Counted from the stretch's first letter, positions 16,908 to 25,046 are shown. The stretch is DNA of 64,000 nucleotides from Kitasatospora sp. NBC_01250 (GCF_036226465.1 NZ_CP108476.1:5022001-5086000), one strand, 5' to 3'. Program-made: numbers and translations. Notes: generated from the sequence alone by a model not told the origin.

Positions 16908-16921
16908 GGGACTTTAGTCCC
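16908..16921 (-). promoter_or_regulatory. DosR/OsdR-like palindrome GGGACTTTAGTCCC
   Basis: This 14-bp dyad matches the core of the DosR/DevR box (GGGACTWWAGTCCC) exactly. Streptomyces OsdR is the known DosR counterpart. It lies in a 236-nt gap upstream of the small minus-strand ORF starting at 16768. Three TGACCAG copies at about 16955-16996 precede the TetR stop. Confidence 0.6.
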
Positions 16922-17004
16922 TTTTCCCTAGTGCTATCCGATCAGTCCATAGTCTGACCAGAGGTTCAGCGACAGGGTTGACCAGAGTTTGACCAGCCGT
17001 TGCC

Positions 17005-17580
17005 TCAGGCCCCGTCCGGCCAGGACCGCAGCCCGCTGGTCAGCAGCCCGATCAGCCGCTGCTGGGTCACCCCCAGGTCCTCCCGCAGCTGGAAGGCGCC
17101 GGCGATGGTCAGCGAGGCGAAGCCGTGCGCGAGGGCGCGCACGGTGCGGGTCGCATGCACCGCCTCGGAGTCCGCGATCCCGTAGTCCTCCAGCACCCGG
17201 AAGATCGCGCCGACCAGCGCGGTGGCCGCGTCGATCAGCTCCGGGTCGGCGCCGGAGGGGCTCTGCGGCAGGGCGGCGTAGCGGTGCGGGTACTCGATCG
17301 CGTAGCCGTGGTACGCCCGCAGCAGCGCGTCGACCGCCGCATCCCCGCGCAGCCCCTCGGTCGCCTGCCGGAGCCGGGCCGCCAGGTCGGCGGTGACCCT
17401 GATCGCGACCAGCCGGCGCAGCCCGCCCAGGCCGCCGGGCACGTGCTTGTAGAGCGAGGGGGCGGCGACCTTGGCCCGCAGTGCGACGCCCGCCAGGGTC
17501 AGGGCCTCGGGGCCCTGGTCGTCGATCAGGCCGAGCGCGTGGTCGACGACGAGGTCGGGGGTCAGTCCGGCGCGGGGCAT
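17005..17580 (-). CDS. TetR/AcrR family regulator
   Basis: 191 aa. The N-terminal HTH covers about residues 8-50 (ALTLAGVALRAKVAAPSLYK then HV). The C-terminal region resembles the TetR_C_33/WHG ligand domain (ARLRQATEGLRGD, AYHGYAIEYPHRYAALPQSP, VRALAHGFASL). Its ATG overlaps the stop codon of the upstream hydrolase gene, so the two are translationally coupled. A perfect 21-bp dyad lies before the operon, so it most likely represses its own operon. The inducer is unknown. Confidence 0.88.
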   Translation of the reverse strand: MPRAGLTPDLVVDHALGLIDDQGPEALTLAGVALRAKVAAPSLYKHVPGGLGGLRRLVAIRVTADLAARLRQATEGLRGDAAVDALLRAYHGYAIEYPHRYAALPQSPSGADPELIDAATALVGAIFRVLEDYGIADSEAVHATRTVRALAHGFASLTIAGAFQLREDLGVTQQRLIGLLTSGLRSWPDGA

Positions 17581-18431
17581 CAGGCAACCTCGGTGAAGAA
17601 GGGGAGCAGGGCGGCGGCGGTGGCCTCGGGGTGGTCCGTCATCGAGTAGTGCCCGGCGCCGTCGATCATCACCTTACGGGCCTTGAGCGCCGCCGCCTGG
17701 CGGTCCGCCACCAGCTCCGGATCGGTGAAGTCGGGGTCCTTGGCGCCCATCACGACCAGGGCCGGGCAGCGCACGCCCTCGGTCCAGCCGACCGGCGCGG
17801 AGTTGCCCCGGACGTAGCCGCGGGTGGTCCGCTTGCGGCCGGGGGTGCGCGCCGCCCGCACCTGGCGGGCGATGTACTCGCCGTGGTCGGCGGGCTTGGT
17901 GGTGGGGAAGGCGACCTTGTCGAGGTAGAAGCCCCAGAACTTCGGGAAGGCGATCACCGCGCTGCCCATCACGTGGACCAGCGCCCGCTTCAGCGCCCCG
18001 GCCTCGGGCTGCTCGACGAAGGCGTTCAGCAGGACGATCCCGGCCACCTTCTCGGGGGCGGTGGTGGCGGCCTTGAGCACGGTGGCGCCGGTGTAGGAGT
18101 GGCCGACCAGGACGGCCCGCTCGATGCCCAGGTGGTCCAGCAGTGCGACGACGTCCCCGGCGATCGCGGCGGGGGAGTAGTCGTCCCAGGCGGACGAGGA
18201 CTCGCCGAGGCCGCGCAGGTCCATGGTGATCACGCGCTGCCCCGCGGCGAGCAGCAGCGGGCGCAGGTAGCGGAAGCTGGCGCGCGGCTCCAGCATGCCG
18301 GGCAGCAGCACCACCGGGGTGCTGTCCTCGCCGGAGGTGCCGCGGCTGTCGGCGCCGAGCGTGTCGTCGAAGGCGATGGTGCCGCCGGGGAGCTGGAGGA
18401 ACTGGGTCTGCGGGGCGGTGGTGGCGTTCAT
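17580..18431 (-). CDS. Alpha/beta hydrolase
   Basis: 283 aa. Oxyanion region VVLLPGMLEPRASF, nucleophile elbow VGHSYTG (Ser), acid in VVMGAKDPDF (Asp), and catalytic His in DGAGHYSMTDHP complete the triad. Length fits the epoxide-hydrolase/haloperoxidase-like branch. Being first in an operon with a TetR regulator and under a dyad suggests it detoxifies or processes the molecule sensed by the regulator. The substrate is unknown. Confidence 0.88.
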   Translation of the reverse strand: MNATTAPQTQFLQLPGGTIAFDDTLGADSRGTSGEDSTPVVLLPGMLEPRASFRYLRPLLLAAGQRVITMDLRGLGESSSAWDDYSPAAIAGDVVALLDHLGIERAVLVGHSYTGATVLKAATTAPEKVAGIVLLNAFVEQPEAGALKRALVHVMGSAVIAFPKFWGFYLDKVAFPTTKPADHGEYIARQVRAARTPGRKRTTRGYVRGNSAPVGWTEGVRCPALVVMGAKDPDFTDPELVADRQAAALKARKVMIDGAGHYSMTDHPEATAAALLPFFTEVA

Positions 18432-18487
18432 GGCGGCCTCCTGGCCTGGCGAACGGTGGGTGCCGGCGGCTTGCCGACACCCACAAA

Positions 18488-18508
18488 GCTATGGCTAATA
18501 GCCATAGC
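18488..18508 (-). promoter_or_regulatory. Perfect TetR-type operator dyad
   Basis: Arms GCTATGGCT and AGCCATAGC flank AAT, a perfect 9-bp inverted repeat centred 67 nt upstream of the hydrolase ATG, where its promoter should be. It is strikingly AT-rich for this genome. Probably bound by the co-transcribed TetR protein. Confidence 0.75.
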
Positions 18509-18544
18509 CGTCAACCCCTTCCGCGCAGCTGCGCCGGGCAGGCC

Positions 18545-18835
18545 CTACAGCCCCTCGGCCCGGAACGGATCGTGCTCGGCGAGCAGCTTCTCCAGCCGGG
18601 CCTGGTCGACCCGGGTGACGATCTCGCCGGCCTCCTGGCGGTCCCGGACCACCTTGGCGAGGGTGAACGCGGAGGTCAGTGCGTAGAGCAGGCCGAGCGC
18701 GAGGAAAGCCCGCATCCAGGAGCTGATGGGCAGGTAGGCGATACCCACCGCGAGGCCGCCGGCGGAGAGGGCGAAGGAGAGGATCGCCTGCACGTAATAA
18801 GCGGACGTGGTCCGTGGTTGAACCGTGGAAGTCAT
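18545..18835 (-). CDS. YiaA/YiaB-like inner membrane protein
   Basis: 96 aa. Two membrane helices (YYVQAILSFALSAGGLAVGI and WMRAFLALGLLYALTSAFTL) followed by a charged cytosolic tail KVVRDRQEAGEIVTRVDQAR. This matches YiaA/YiaB-domain proteins. The ATG at 18835 begins MTSTVQPRTTSAYYV; the longer open frame upstream is unlikely to be translated. Function unknown. Confidence 0.8.
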   Translation of the reverse strand: MTSTVQPRTTSAYYVQAILSFALSAGGLAVGIAYLPISSWMRAFLALGLLYALTSAFTLAKVVRDRQEAGEIVTRVDQARLEKLLAEHDPFRAEGL

Positions 18836-19034
18836 ACCTGAAGGATGGCCAACTGCCGTGCTGCGCACCTGAGTACGACTACTCAGATCGGGCCCGGGCG
18901 GTTCTCGGCATGACGGGAGCATGACGCCCGGGGAATGTGCCCGTTCGACCGGAGCGGCTTGGAATCGCGCGCTCCTGGGATTAACGTTTGATAACGCAGC
19001 GCGGTCGGCAACGCCGTACCCGAAACGGCACCGT

Positions 19035-19200
19035 GCGCCGTCGCCTAATCCACGGACCTGGCCTTCGGGTTGGGCCGGGAGCCGGGGAACCACCGTTCCT
19101 TGGGGTGAATCGGATCGTCCTGGGCCGTTGCGGTCCAGGTCGGACCGTAGGAGACCTTCCTGCTCCGAACCCGTCAGCTAACCCGGTAGGCGCGAGGGAA
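19035..19200 (+). ncRNA. c-di-AMP riboswitch (ydaO/yuaA leader)
   Basis: Recognised by its conserved blocks: GCCGGGGAACCAC at 19081-19093, GGGGTGAATCGG at 19102-19113, and CCGAACCCGTCAGCTAACCC at 19165-19184 followed by GGTAGGCG. These match the ydaO-yuaA consensus, which binds cyclic di-AMP and usually switches expression off. In streptomycetes this element controls cell-wall hydrolase genes such as rpfA. It ends about 19 nt before the start of the LytM-like gene. Boundaries are approximate. Confidence 0.93.
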
Positions 19201-19218
19201 GGAAAGGAGCGCGCCCCC

Positions 19219-20220
19219 GTGGCGTTGTCGCACTCCCCGGAGAGCCACACGGAATCGGGCACCACCGGCCTGCTCGACCACCCCGACGCGACGGCGGACA
19301 CCGCCCGGCCCAAGGTGCCCCGCCAGGCGCGCGCCGGTGCCAACTCCGCCGGCCTCCGGCTGGGCAGTGCCCCCACGGTCGTCACCGCGATGGCCGCCGC
19401 ACTCGGCGCCACCGGCCTGTCGGCCACCGCCGCGGCTGCCGCCACCACCCCGGTGCCTGCGCCCGCCACCATGCTCACCGCTCCCGACCAGCAGGCCGCG
19501 GCTCAGTCCGACGGCGCCGCCGACCCCGGCCTCGCGCTCGCCGCCCGGATCCAGCAGCAGGCCGACCAGCGCACCGCCGCCGAGGAGGCCGCCCGGCTGG
19601 AGGCCGCCAACGAGGCCGCCGCCAAGCGCGCCGCCCAGGCCGAGGCCGCGGCGCAGGCCGAGGCCGCCGCCCGCGCCCAGGCTGCCGCCCAGGCCGAGCA
19701 GGAGCACGCCGCCGCGCAGGCCGCCGCCGCCCGGTCCGCCGCGGAAGCCGCTGCCGCGCAGGCCGCCTCCGAGGCCGCCGCCGCGCAGGCCGAGGCCGCG
19801 GCCGCCCCGGTCACCGCCCGCCTGCCGCTGGCCAAGTACACCGTGGCCCCGTCCGGTTCGCCCTGGGTCCAGCTGCGGACCGGCCTGGACTTCGCCGCCG
19901 CCGCCGGCACCCCGGTCGGCGCGGTCGCCGGCGGCACCGTCAGCTCGGCCGGCTGGTCCGGCGCCTACGGCTACCGGGTCGTCCAGACCCTGCCGGACGG
20001 CACCGAGCTCTGGTACTGCCACCTGGCCTCGATCGCGGTGACCGCGGGCGAGGTCGCTCCCGGCACGGTGCTCGGCACGGTCGGCGCGACCGGCGCCTCG
20101 CCGAGCCTGCTGCCGGGCGCGGCCCCGATCGGCCCGCGCCTGCACCTGGAGGTCCGCCCGGGCGGTGGCGCCCCGGTCGACCCGGCCGCCTGGCTGGCCG
20201 CCCACGGCGCCACCGTCTGA
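19219..20220 (+). CDS. Secreted M23/LytM-domain protein with degenerate active site
   Basis: 333 aa. A long N-region (about 50 residues) precedes a hydrophobic segment ending in an Ala-rich stretch, probably a signal peptide or anchor. Residues about 95-195 are a Glu/Ala/Gln coiled coil. The C-terminal M23 domain reads LRTGLDF, ELWYCHLASI and GPRLHLEVRPGG. Active LytM enzymes have HxxxD, the catalytic H of YCHL, and HxH; here the first His is Arg (RTGLD) and the first His of HxH is Arg (RLH). One zinc ligand and one catalytic His are thus missing, so it is probably a non-enzymatic LytM like EnvC/NlpD that activates or scaffolds other hydrolases. GTG 19219 has AAAGGAG upstream. It is controlled by the c-di-AMP riboswitch. 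Confidence 0.85.
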   Translation: MALSHSPESHTESGTTGLLDHPDATADTARPKVPRQARAGANSAGLRLGSAPTVVTAMAAALGATGLSATAAAAATTPVPAPATMLTAPDQQAAAQSDGAADPGLALAARIQQQADQRTAAEEAARLEAANEAAAKRAAQAEAAAQAEAAARAQAAAQAEQEHAAAQAAAARSAAEAAAAQAASEAAAAQAEAAAAPVTARLPLAKYTVAPSGSPWVQLRTGLDFAAAAGTPVGAVAGGTVSSAGWSGAYGYRVVQTLPDGTELWYCHLASIAVTAGEVAPGTVLGTVGATGASPSLLPGAAPIGPRLHLEVRPGGGAPVDPAAWLAAHGATV

Positions 20221-20303
20221 CCGCGCCACCGCCCGGCCGCGGCACCGCCCGCGACCGCACCGGCAGCGGCACCCGGCCCCGCGACACCGCGGCGGCCGGG
20301 GTG

Positions 20304-21218
20304 CTACTGCTCCGGCGCCGCCTCGCCCGCCCAGAGCCCGATGTCCGGCAGGTCCACCAGCCCGCGCCGCACGATGTAGCCGTCCACCTCGGCCGCGCCC
20401 GGCTCCGGCGCCAGGTCCTGGTACTCCGTCAGCAGCAGCTCCGGCAGCCCGGGCACGGTCCACTCGCCGAGCAGCCGCAGCGCCTCGGCCTGCACGGCCG
20501 CCTCGAAGGCCGGGAAGTCGCCCGCGAGTTCGGCCGGCATCGGCAGGCCCAGCGCCGTGAGCCCGGCCAGGTTGCGGTAGCTGCGCTGCATCAGGCGGTT
20601 CTCCACCAGCAGCCGCGCCCCGTCGGTGGCCATCCCGATCGACAGCAGCACGCCCTCGGTCCAGCCCTCCTCGCCCTCGGGCTGCTCCAGCTCCGCGAGC
20701 GCGGCGAAGGCGGCGATCCGCTCGGGCTCGGCCAGCGCCCGGAAACCCTCCAGCCAGGCCCGGACCGCCGCCGGGTCGGCCGTGTCGACGCCGGCCTCGC
20801 GCAGCAGCAGGGTGTAGAGCCGGGGCCAGGTCAGCAGGTGCGGCTGGCGCAGCAGTCCGGCCAGCAGCTCGCCCTGCCACTCGGCCTCCTCGTGCAGCCG
20901 CTGCTGCCGCTTGGCGTTGAGCCGCTTCGCCGCCCGCTGGTGGTCGATCAGCAGCCGCACCGCGTCGCCGTAGGCGTGCGGCGGCTGCTCGGGCACCGGC
21001 TGGACGTACAGGTGCAGCCGCTCGTAGAGCAGCTCCTGGAGCAGCGGGGAGGTCAGCTCGGGGAAGCCGTCGTGCAGCTGGGCGTCGCCCAGTTCGAGCA
21101 GCGTCAGCACCGCCGTCACCGCCGCCTCGGGCGCCGGCGCGAGCCCCTGCTCCTCGGCCCATCGCAGCAGCTCAGCGGTGTGCGGTCGGGGTGCGAGCCG
21201 CAGGTCGTCCAGGTCCAT
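20304..21218 (-). CDS. Hypothetical protein, mostly helical
   Basis: 304 aa, acidic and Leu-rich, with no signal peptide or membrane segment. It contains HQRAAKRLNAKRQQRLHEEA, a basic helix near residue 100, and many LLxEL/AAL helical repeats. I do not recognise a domain. GC3 and composition support a genuine soluble protein. It is divergent from the sensor-domain gene, with a 20-bp perfect palindrome in the shared promoter region. Confidence 0.7.
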   Translation of the reverse strand: MDLDDLRLAPRPHTAELLRWAEEQGLAPAPEAAVTAVLTLLELGDAQLHDGFPELTSPLLQELLYERLHLYVQPVPEQPPHAYGDAVRLLIDHQRAAKRLNAKRQQRLHEEAEWQGELLAGLLRQPHLLTWPRLYTLLLREAGVDTADPAAVRAWLEGFRALAEPERIAAFAALAELEQPEGEEGWTEGVLLSIGMATDGARLLVENRLMQRSYRNLAGLTALGLPMPAELAGDFPAFEAAVQAEALRLLGEWTVPGLPELLLTEYQDLAPEPGAAEVDGYIVRRGLVDLPDIGLWAGEAAPEQ

Positions 21219-21261
21219 GTCCCGATCTTCGCACCCGTCGGGCCGGGCGGTGGCGGCACGA

Positions 21262-21281
21262 GGGTGGGGTTAACCCCACCC
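21262..21281. promoter_or_regulatory. 20-bp perfect palindrome between divergent genes
   Basis: GGGTGGGGTTAACCCCACCC lies 44 nt from the start of the minus-strand gene and 59 nt from the plus-strand start. It could be an operator for both. There is no T-tract, and its place between two starts argues against a terminator. Confidence 0.55.
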
Positions 21282-21339
21282 CGGGTTCGCCGGGCAGCCG
21301 CCTACCGGCAGGGGTGCCCCGCCCGGCAGAGTGGTCGGC

Positions 21340-22071
21340 ATGACGACGACCGCCGCCCCGTTCGCCTCCTTCGACGCCGCAGCCGGCCCGGACGACGCCG
21401 CCGAGCGGCGGCACGACGACGCCTTCGAGGTGCCGTACTTCTGGCGCGGTCCGTTCGCCCGGGAGACCTACCGCGAGCTCGGCTACATCCTCACCTCGCT
21501 CTTCACCGCGATCATCGGCTTCGCCTGGACCGTGCCGATGTTCGCCGTCGGTGCGGGCACCGCGATGACCTTCCTCGGCCTGCCGCTGCTCGCGCTGCTG
21601 CTGGCCGGTGCCCGCGCGCTGGGCGCCCTGGAGCGCGCCCGGGTGGCCGGGCAGCTGGGCCTGCGGCTGCGGGCGCCGCGCGCGGTGCGCCCGGCCGGGG
21701 GCGGGGCGTGGAGCGTGGTCACCCGCCAGCTGCGCGACCCGGCGGGCTGGAAGGCCGTCCTCCACCACGTGGTGATGTTCCCCTGGCACGTCTTCTGCTT
21801 CGTGCTGTCCGTCACCCTGTGGGCCGTCGGGCTCGCGATGGCGCTGCTGCCGGCCTACAACTGGGTCTTCCCGGCCTACACCAGCTGGCCCGGCCTGCGG
21901 CTGTTCACCTACTCGGTGCACGGTGTGCAGCACGACTACTACCTCTCGCACCTCTGGCAGGTGGCCGGCGTCTCGCTGGTCGGCATCCTGCTGATCTTCC
22001 TCACCGCCCGGCTGACCCACCTGCTGACCAACGTCTCGCGCGGCGCCGCCTGGCTGCTGCTGCGCGGCTGA
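21340..22071 (+). CDS. Stand-alone sensor-domain (PF13796-like) membrane protein
   Basis: 243 aa. A soluble N-terminus (EVPYFWRGPFARETYRELGY) leads into membrane helices around residues 45-85 and 135-165 and a last one near 210-230. RETYRELGYILTSLFTAIIG and FLGLPLLALLL are typical of the putative sensor domain normally found at the N-terminus of actinomycete histidine kinases. Here the protein ends without a kinase domain. It may partner a kinase elsewhere. ATG 21340 is chosen over GTG 21331. Confidence 0.75.
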   Translation: MTTTAAPFASFDAAAGPDDAAERRHDDAFEVPYFWRGPFARETYRELGYILTSLFTAIIGFAWTVPMFAVGAGTAMTFLGLPLLALLLAGARALGALERARVAGQLGLRLRAPRAVRPAGGGAWSVVTRQLRDPAGWKAVLHHVVMFPWHVFCFVLSVTLWAVGLAMALLPAYNWVFPAYTSWPGLRLFTYSVHGVQHDYYLSHLWQVAGVSLVGILLIFLTARLTHLLTNVSRGAAWLLLRG

Positions 22072-22148
22072 CCGGCCGACCGGCGGCCCGTTCCGCCCAC
22101 CGCACACCCCCGGGTGCGCGGTGGGCGGCGGCGTGTTCAGGTGAGTCC

Positions 22149-22856
22149 ATGCTGGTCACCTCCCGGCCGCTGGACGAGTACTGCGGCTTCTTCGGCCTGA
22201 CCCGGGCGGCCCTGCGCGCGCTGCCCGGCCCGGTGCTGGACTGCCCGGGCGGTGCGGCCGGCGTGGTCGCCGAGGCCCGCGTGCTCGGCTGCCGGGTGCT
22301 GGCCGTCGACCCCGCCTACGCCGTGCCGGGCACCGAGCTGCTGGCCGGCGCCGAGGCCGCCCGGTGGACGATGGCCCGCGCGATGCCCGCCGCACCCGCC
22401 CGCTACCTCGGCCCGCGCCACCTGCCGTACGAGAAGTACCTGCGCAGCTGGGACCGGGCCCGCCGGCTCTTCGCCGCCGACCGGGCCGCCCACCCCGGCG
22501 ACTACCTGGCCGCCGCGCTGCCGCGGCTGCCCTTCGCCGACGGCACCTTCGCCCTGACACTCAGCTCCTACCTGCTCTTCGCCTACCCCGAACGCTTCTC
22601 CGCGGCCGACCAGTTGGCCGCGCTGCTGGAGCTGGTGCGGGTCACCGCCCCGCAGGCCGAGGTGCTGGTCCACCCGCTGCACGACGCGCTGAGCCGGCGC
22701 AGCCCGCGGCTGCCGCTGCTGCGCGAGGAGCTCGGCCGCCGGGGCGTGCACAGCGAGCTGCGCACCGTGCGGGCCCCGGGGGACGGGCGGCGCCGCTACG
22801 TTCTCGCGCTGACCCGGCATCACCGCTACCGTGCGGTGCCATGGATGAACACCTGA
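22149..22856 (+). CDS. Class I SAM-dependent methyltransferase-like protein
   Basis: 235 aa. The N-terminal half has VLDCPGGAAGVVAEA, in the position of the SAM-binding glycine loop (normally D.G.G.G), and LAVDPAY, an acidic ribose-binding strand end. LPRLPFADGTFALTLSSYLL matches motif IV/post-IV of class I methyltransferases. The substrate is unknown. AGGTGAG precedes the ATG at 22149. The last 16 nt overlap the downstream phosphatase start, so the genes form an operon with the next two. Confidence 0.65.
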   Translation: MLVTSRPLDEYCGFFGLTRAALRALPGPVLDCPGGAAGVVAEARVLGCRVLAVDPAYAVPGTELLAGAEAARWTMARAMPAAPARYLGPRHLPYEKYLRSWDRARRLFAADRAAHPGDYLAAALPRLPFADGTFALTLSSYLLFAYPERFSAADQLAALLELVRVTAPQAEVLVHPLHDALSRRSPRLPLLREELGRRGVHSELRTVRAPGDGRRRYVLALTRHHRYRAVPWMNT

Positions 22857-23542
22857 GCGCATCCCGGCTCCTGGCGATACCCGGTCTGCGCAACCTGCGC
22901 GACGTCGGCGGACTCGGCGCGGTCCGTCCCGGGCTGGTCTACCGGTCCGCCTGGCTTGTCGACCTGACCGACGAGGGTGCCCGCGCACTGGCCAAGCTCG
23001 GCCTGCGCACCGTGCTGGACCTGCGCGACGCGGACGAGCTGGTCGGCCAGCCGGATCGAACGCATGATCTGAACGTCGATCTGGCCAACTTCCCGGTCCT
23101 GCCGCAGGACGGCTCCTACCACCACGGCCTGCCGCCCGAGGAGACGTACGCGCTGATCATGGACTCCGCGGGCCCGGTGTTCGTCGCCGCGCTGCGCCGG
23201 CTGCTGGAGCCGCAGGCGCTGCCCGCCCTGGTGCACTGCGCGATCGGCCGGGACCGCACCGGTCTGCTGATCGCCCTGCTGCTCGACCTGCTGGACGTGC
23301 CGCAGGAGGAGATCCTCGCCGACTACCTGCTCTCCAACGAGGGCCTGGGCGTGCTGGACGGGCCGGTTCCGTACGTGGACCCGCAGGGCGTGACCCGCTA
23401 CACCAAGCCGGTGCCGGCCGAGTTGCTCACCGGTGCGCTGGAGCGGATCCGCGAGCGGCACGGCAGCGTCGAGGACTACCTGCTGGCCCATGGCTTGAAA
23501 GAGGCCGAACTCCACGGCCTGCGCGCTACCTTGCGCGAATGA
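22841..23542 (+). CDS. Tyrosine-protein phosphatase (PTP/DSP-like)
   Basis: 233 aa. Residues about 124-133 contain HCAIGRDRTG, the HCxxGxxR(T/S)G P-loop with Cys nucleophile and Arg. The N-terminal NLRDVGGLGAVRPGLVYRS and the LRTVLDLRDADEL segment are hallmarks of the actinobacterial PF13350 family (PtpB-like, phosphotyrosine or phosphoinositide). It overlaps genes on both sides: by 16 nt with the methyltransferase and by 4 nt with the secreted TNT protein. Confidence 0.9.
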   Translation: MDEHLSASRLLAIPGLRNLRDVGGLGAVRPGLVYRSAWLVDLTDEGARALAKLGLRTVLDLRDADELVGQPDRTHDLNVDLANFPVLPQDGSYHHGLPPEETYALIMDSAGPVFVAALRRLLEPQALPALVHCAIGRDRTGLLIALLLDLLDVPQEEILADYLLSNEGLGVLDGPVPYVDPQGVTRYTKPVPAELLTGALERIRERHGSVEDYLLAHGLKEAELHGLRATLRE

Positions 23543-24183
23543 CGATCTCCATACCCAAGCCCGGTCGCCTGCTCGTCGCACTGGCCGCCGGGGCCGCGCT
23601 CTGCACCGCCGCCCCGGCCGCCCATGCGGACGCCACCCCGAGCGACCAGTGCTCGGCCGCCTTCGCGAACGGCGACGCCCGGCTCGGCCCCGCCCAGCTG
23701 CCCGGCACCGGACCGGTCGGGTGGCAGCTCTTCGGCTACCAGCGCACCGGCGGCACGAGCGAGTCGGCCTTCCTCGCCCAGTACTACGACAGCGCCGCCG
23801 GCAGCTGGCGCTACCCGCCGGACAACGGCTACCTGGTGGTCAACGGGCAGCCGCTCGAACTGACCCAGCCGCTGCTGCCCGGCCAGGACATCGACCGCTA
23901 CGGCAGCGAGTACGGCAGCTTCCTGGCACCCGAGGGCTCCTCCTACGCGAGCCGGGCGATCCCGCCGTCGAGCCTGGACGGCAACCCGGCGGCGGGCTGC
24001 AACTACCACGACTACCGGGTGGTCAAGTCCTTCTCGGTGCACGGCGGTCCGATCGCCCCGTGGTTCGGCCAGCCCGGCCTCGGCTGGCAGTACCAGCTGG
24101 ACGGCACGCTGATCCCCGGCGCACCGGCGAGCGTCAACGTCGGCTGGCTGGTCACCAACGGCTACCTGCAGCGGCTGGTCTGA
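23539..24183 (+). CDS. Secreted TNT-domain protein (NAD+ glycohydrolase toxin fold)
   Basis: 214 aa. A clear signal peptide (basic MTISIPKPGR, hydrophobic LLVALAAGAALCTA, cleavage near AAHA-DA). The mature part has WRYPPDNGYLV, DIDRYGSEYGSFLAPEG, SYASRAIPPSSL and a PIAPWFGQPGLGWQYQL end, matching the TNT domain (PF14021), the NAD(P)+-hydrolysing toxin of M. tuberculosis CpnT. The ATG overlaps the phosphatase stop. No cognate immunity gene (IFT-like) is recognisable next to it; the convergent neighbour is a DUF2785 protein. Function as an exported NADase is inferred from the domain. Confidence 0.8.
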   Translation: MTISIPKPGRLLVALAAGAALCTAAPAAHADATPSDQCSAAFANGDARLGPAQLPGTGPVGWQLFGYQRTGGTSESAFLAQYYDSAAGSWRYPPDNGYLVVNGQPLELTQPLLPGQDIDRYGSEYGSFLAPEGSSYASRAIPPSSLDGNPAAGCNYHDYRVVKSFSVHGGPIAPWFGQPGLGWQYQLDGTLIPGAPASVNVGWLVTNGYLQRLV

Positions 24184-24191
24184 GCGACCGC

Positions 24192-24974
24192 TCAGCCCGC
24201 GTAGGGCGAGCAGACCGCGAGGGTGGCCGCGACGGCCTCGCGGACCGCCCCGGCATGGGCGAGGGCCAGCGCCGGCCCGTCCTCCTGCCGGGGCGCCCGC
24301 ACCCCGCGGTCGGCCAGCAGGTAGAGCACCCGCAGCGTGCGCATGGTGTTCGAGGCGTGCGCGGGGACCGGCCCCGGCTCGCCGGCCCGGAAATCGGCGG
24401 CGATCGGCGCCAGCCAGTCCACCGACTGCTGCTCGGTGAGCTCGGTGCGGGTCAGCACCAGGGCGACGGCACGGCCGAGCCGGTCGTCCTCCATCGCGTC
24501 GAAGAGGTGCCCGGTCGGGGCCAGCAGCCGCTCCCGGGCCAGCTCCAGCAGCGGGGCCGGGTCGGCCTGCGGGCAACGGCCGAGCGCGCCCAGCAGGTCG
24601 GCGCCGTGGGCGACCGCGTGCAGCCAGCCCAGCTCGGGGTGGTGGCCGCGCAGATCGGTCTCGGCCGGGTACCAGCGGGCGAAGGCGGCCTGCCACGCGG
24701 GCCGGTAGGCGCCGTGGTGGACCAGGACGGCCAGGATCAGCGGTGCGAAGGTGCGGGCCTGGATCTGCGGGTCGGTGAACCGGGCGGCCATCTGCTGGCC
24801 GAGCCAGTCGCGCAGCTCCGGCTCCATGAGCGGGATGCAGTAGTCGAGCAGCTCGTACGCCTGGGCGTCGCGGACCTGCGGATCCGGCGAGCGCAGCGCC
24901 GCGCTCAGCTCGGCGACCAGCTCGGGGGTCGGTTCGACGGAGTCCTGGGCGAGCAGCTTCTGCAGGTCGGTCAT
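24192..24974 (-). CDS. DUF2785 domain protein
   Basis: 260 aa, soluble and helical. TPELVAELSAALRSPDPQVR followed by DAQAYELLDYCI at the start and HHPELGWLHAVAHGADLLG in the middle resemble DUF2785 proteins. Function is unknown. It converges on the TNT gene with only 8 nt between stops. Upstream on the same strand are a 10-bp GC hairpin and a tiny ORF with a full-length ribosome site. The ATG at 24974 has no strong ribosome site of its own. Confidence 0.7.
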   Translation of the reverse strand: MTDLQKLLAQDSVEPTPELVAELSAALRSPDPQVRDAQAYELLDYCIPLMEPELRDWLGQQMAARFTDPQIQARTFAPLILAVLVHHGAYRPAWQAAFARWYPAETDLRGHHPELGWLHAVAHGADLLGALGRCPQADPAPLLELARERLLAPTGHLFDAMEDDRLGRAVALVLTRTELTEQQSVDWLAPIAADFRAGEPGPVPAHASNTMRTLRVLYLLADRGVRAPRQEDGPALALAHAGAVREAVAATLAVCSPYAG

Positions 24975-25046
24975 GTCGCGTCCGATTCTCTGGTCGGTCC
25001 GATGGGCCCGGCCGGTCCGATCGCCGGGCAGCTGGTGGCATGACGA

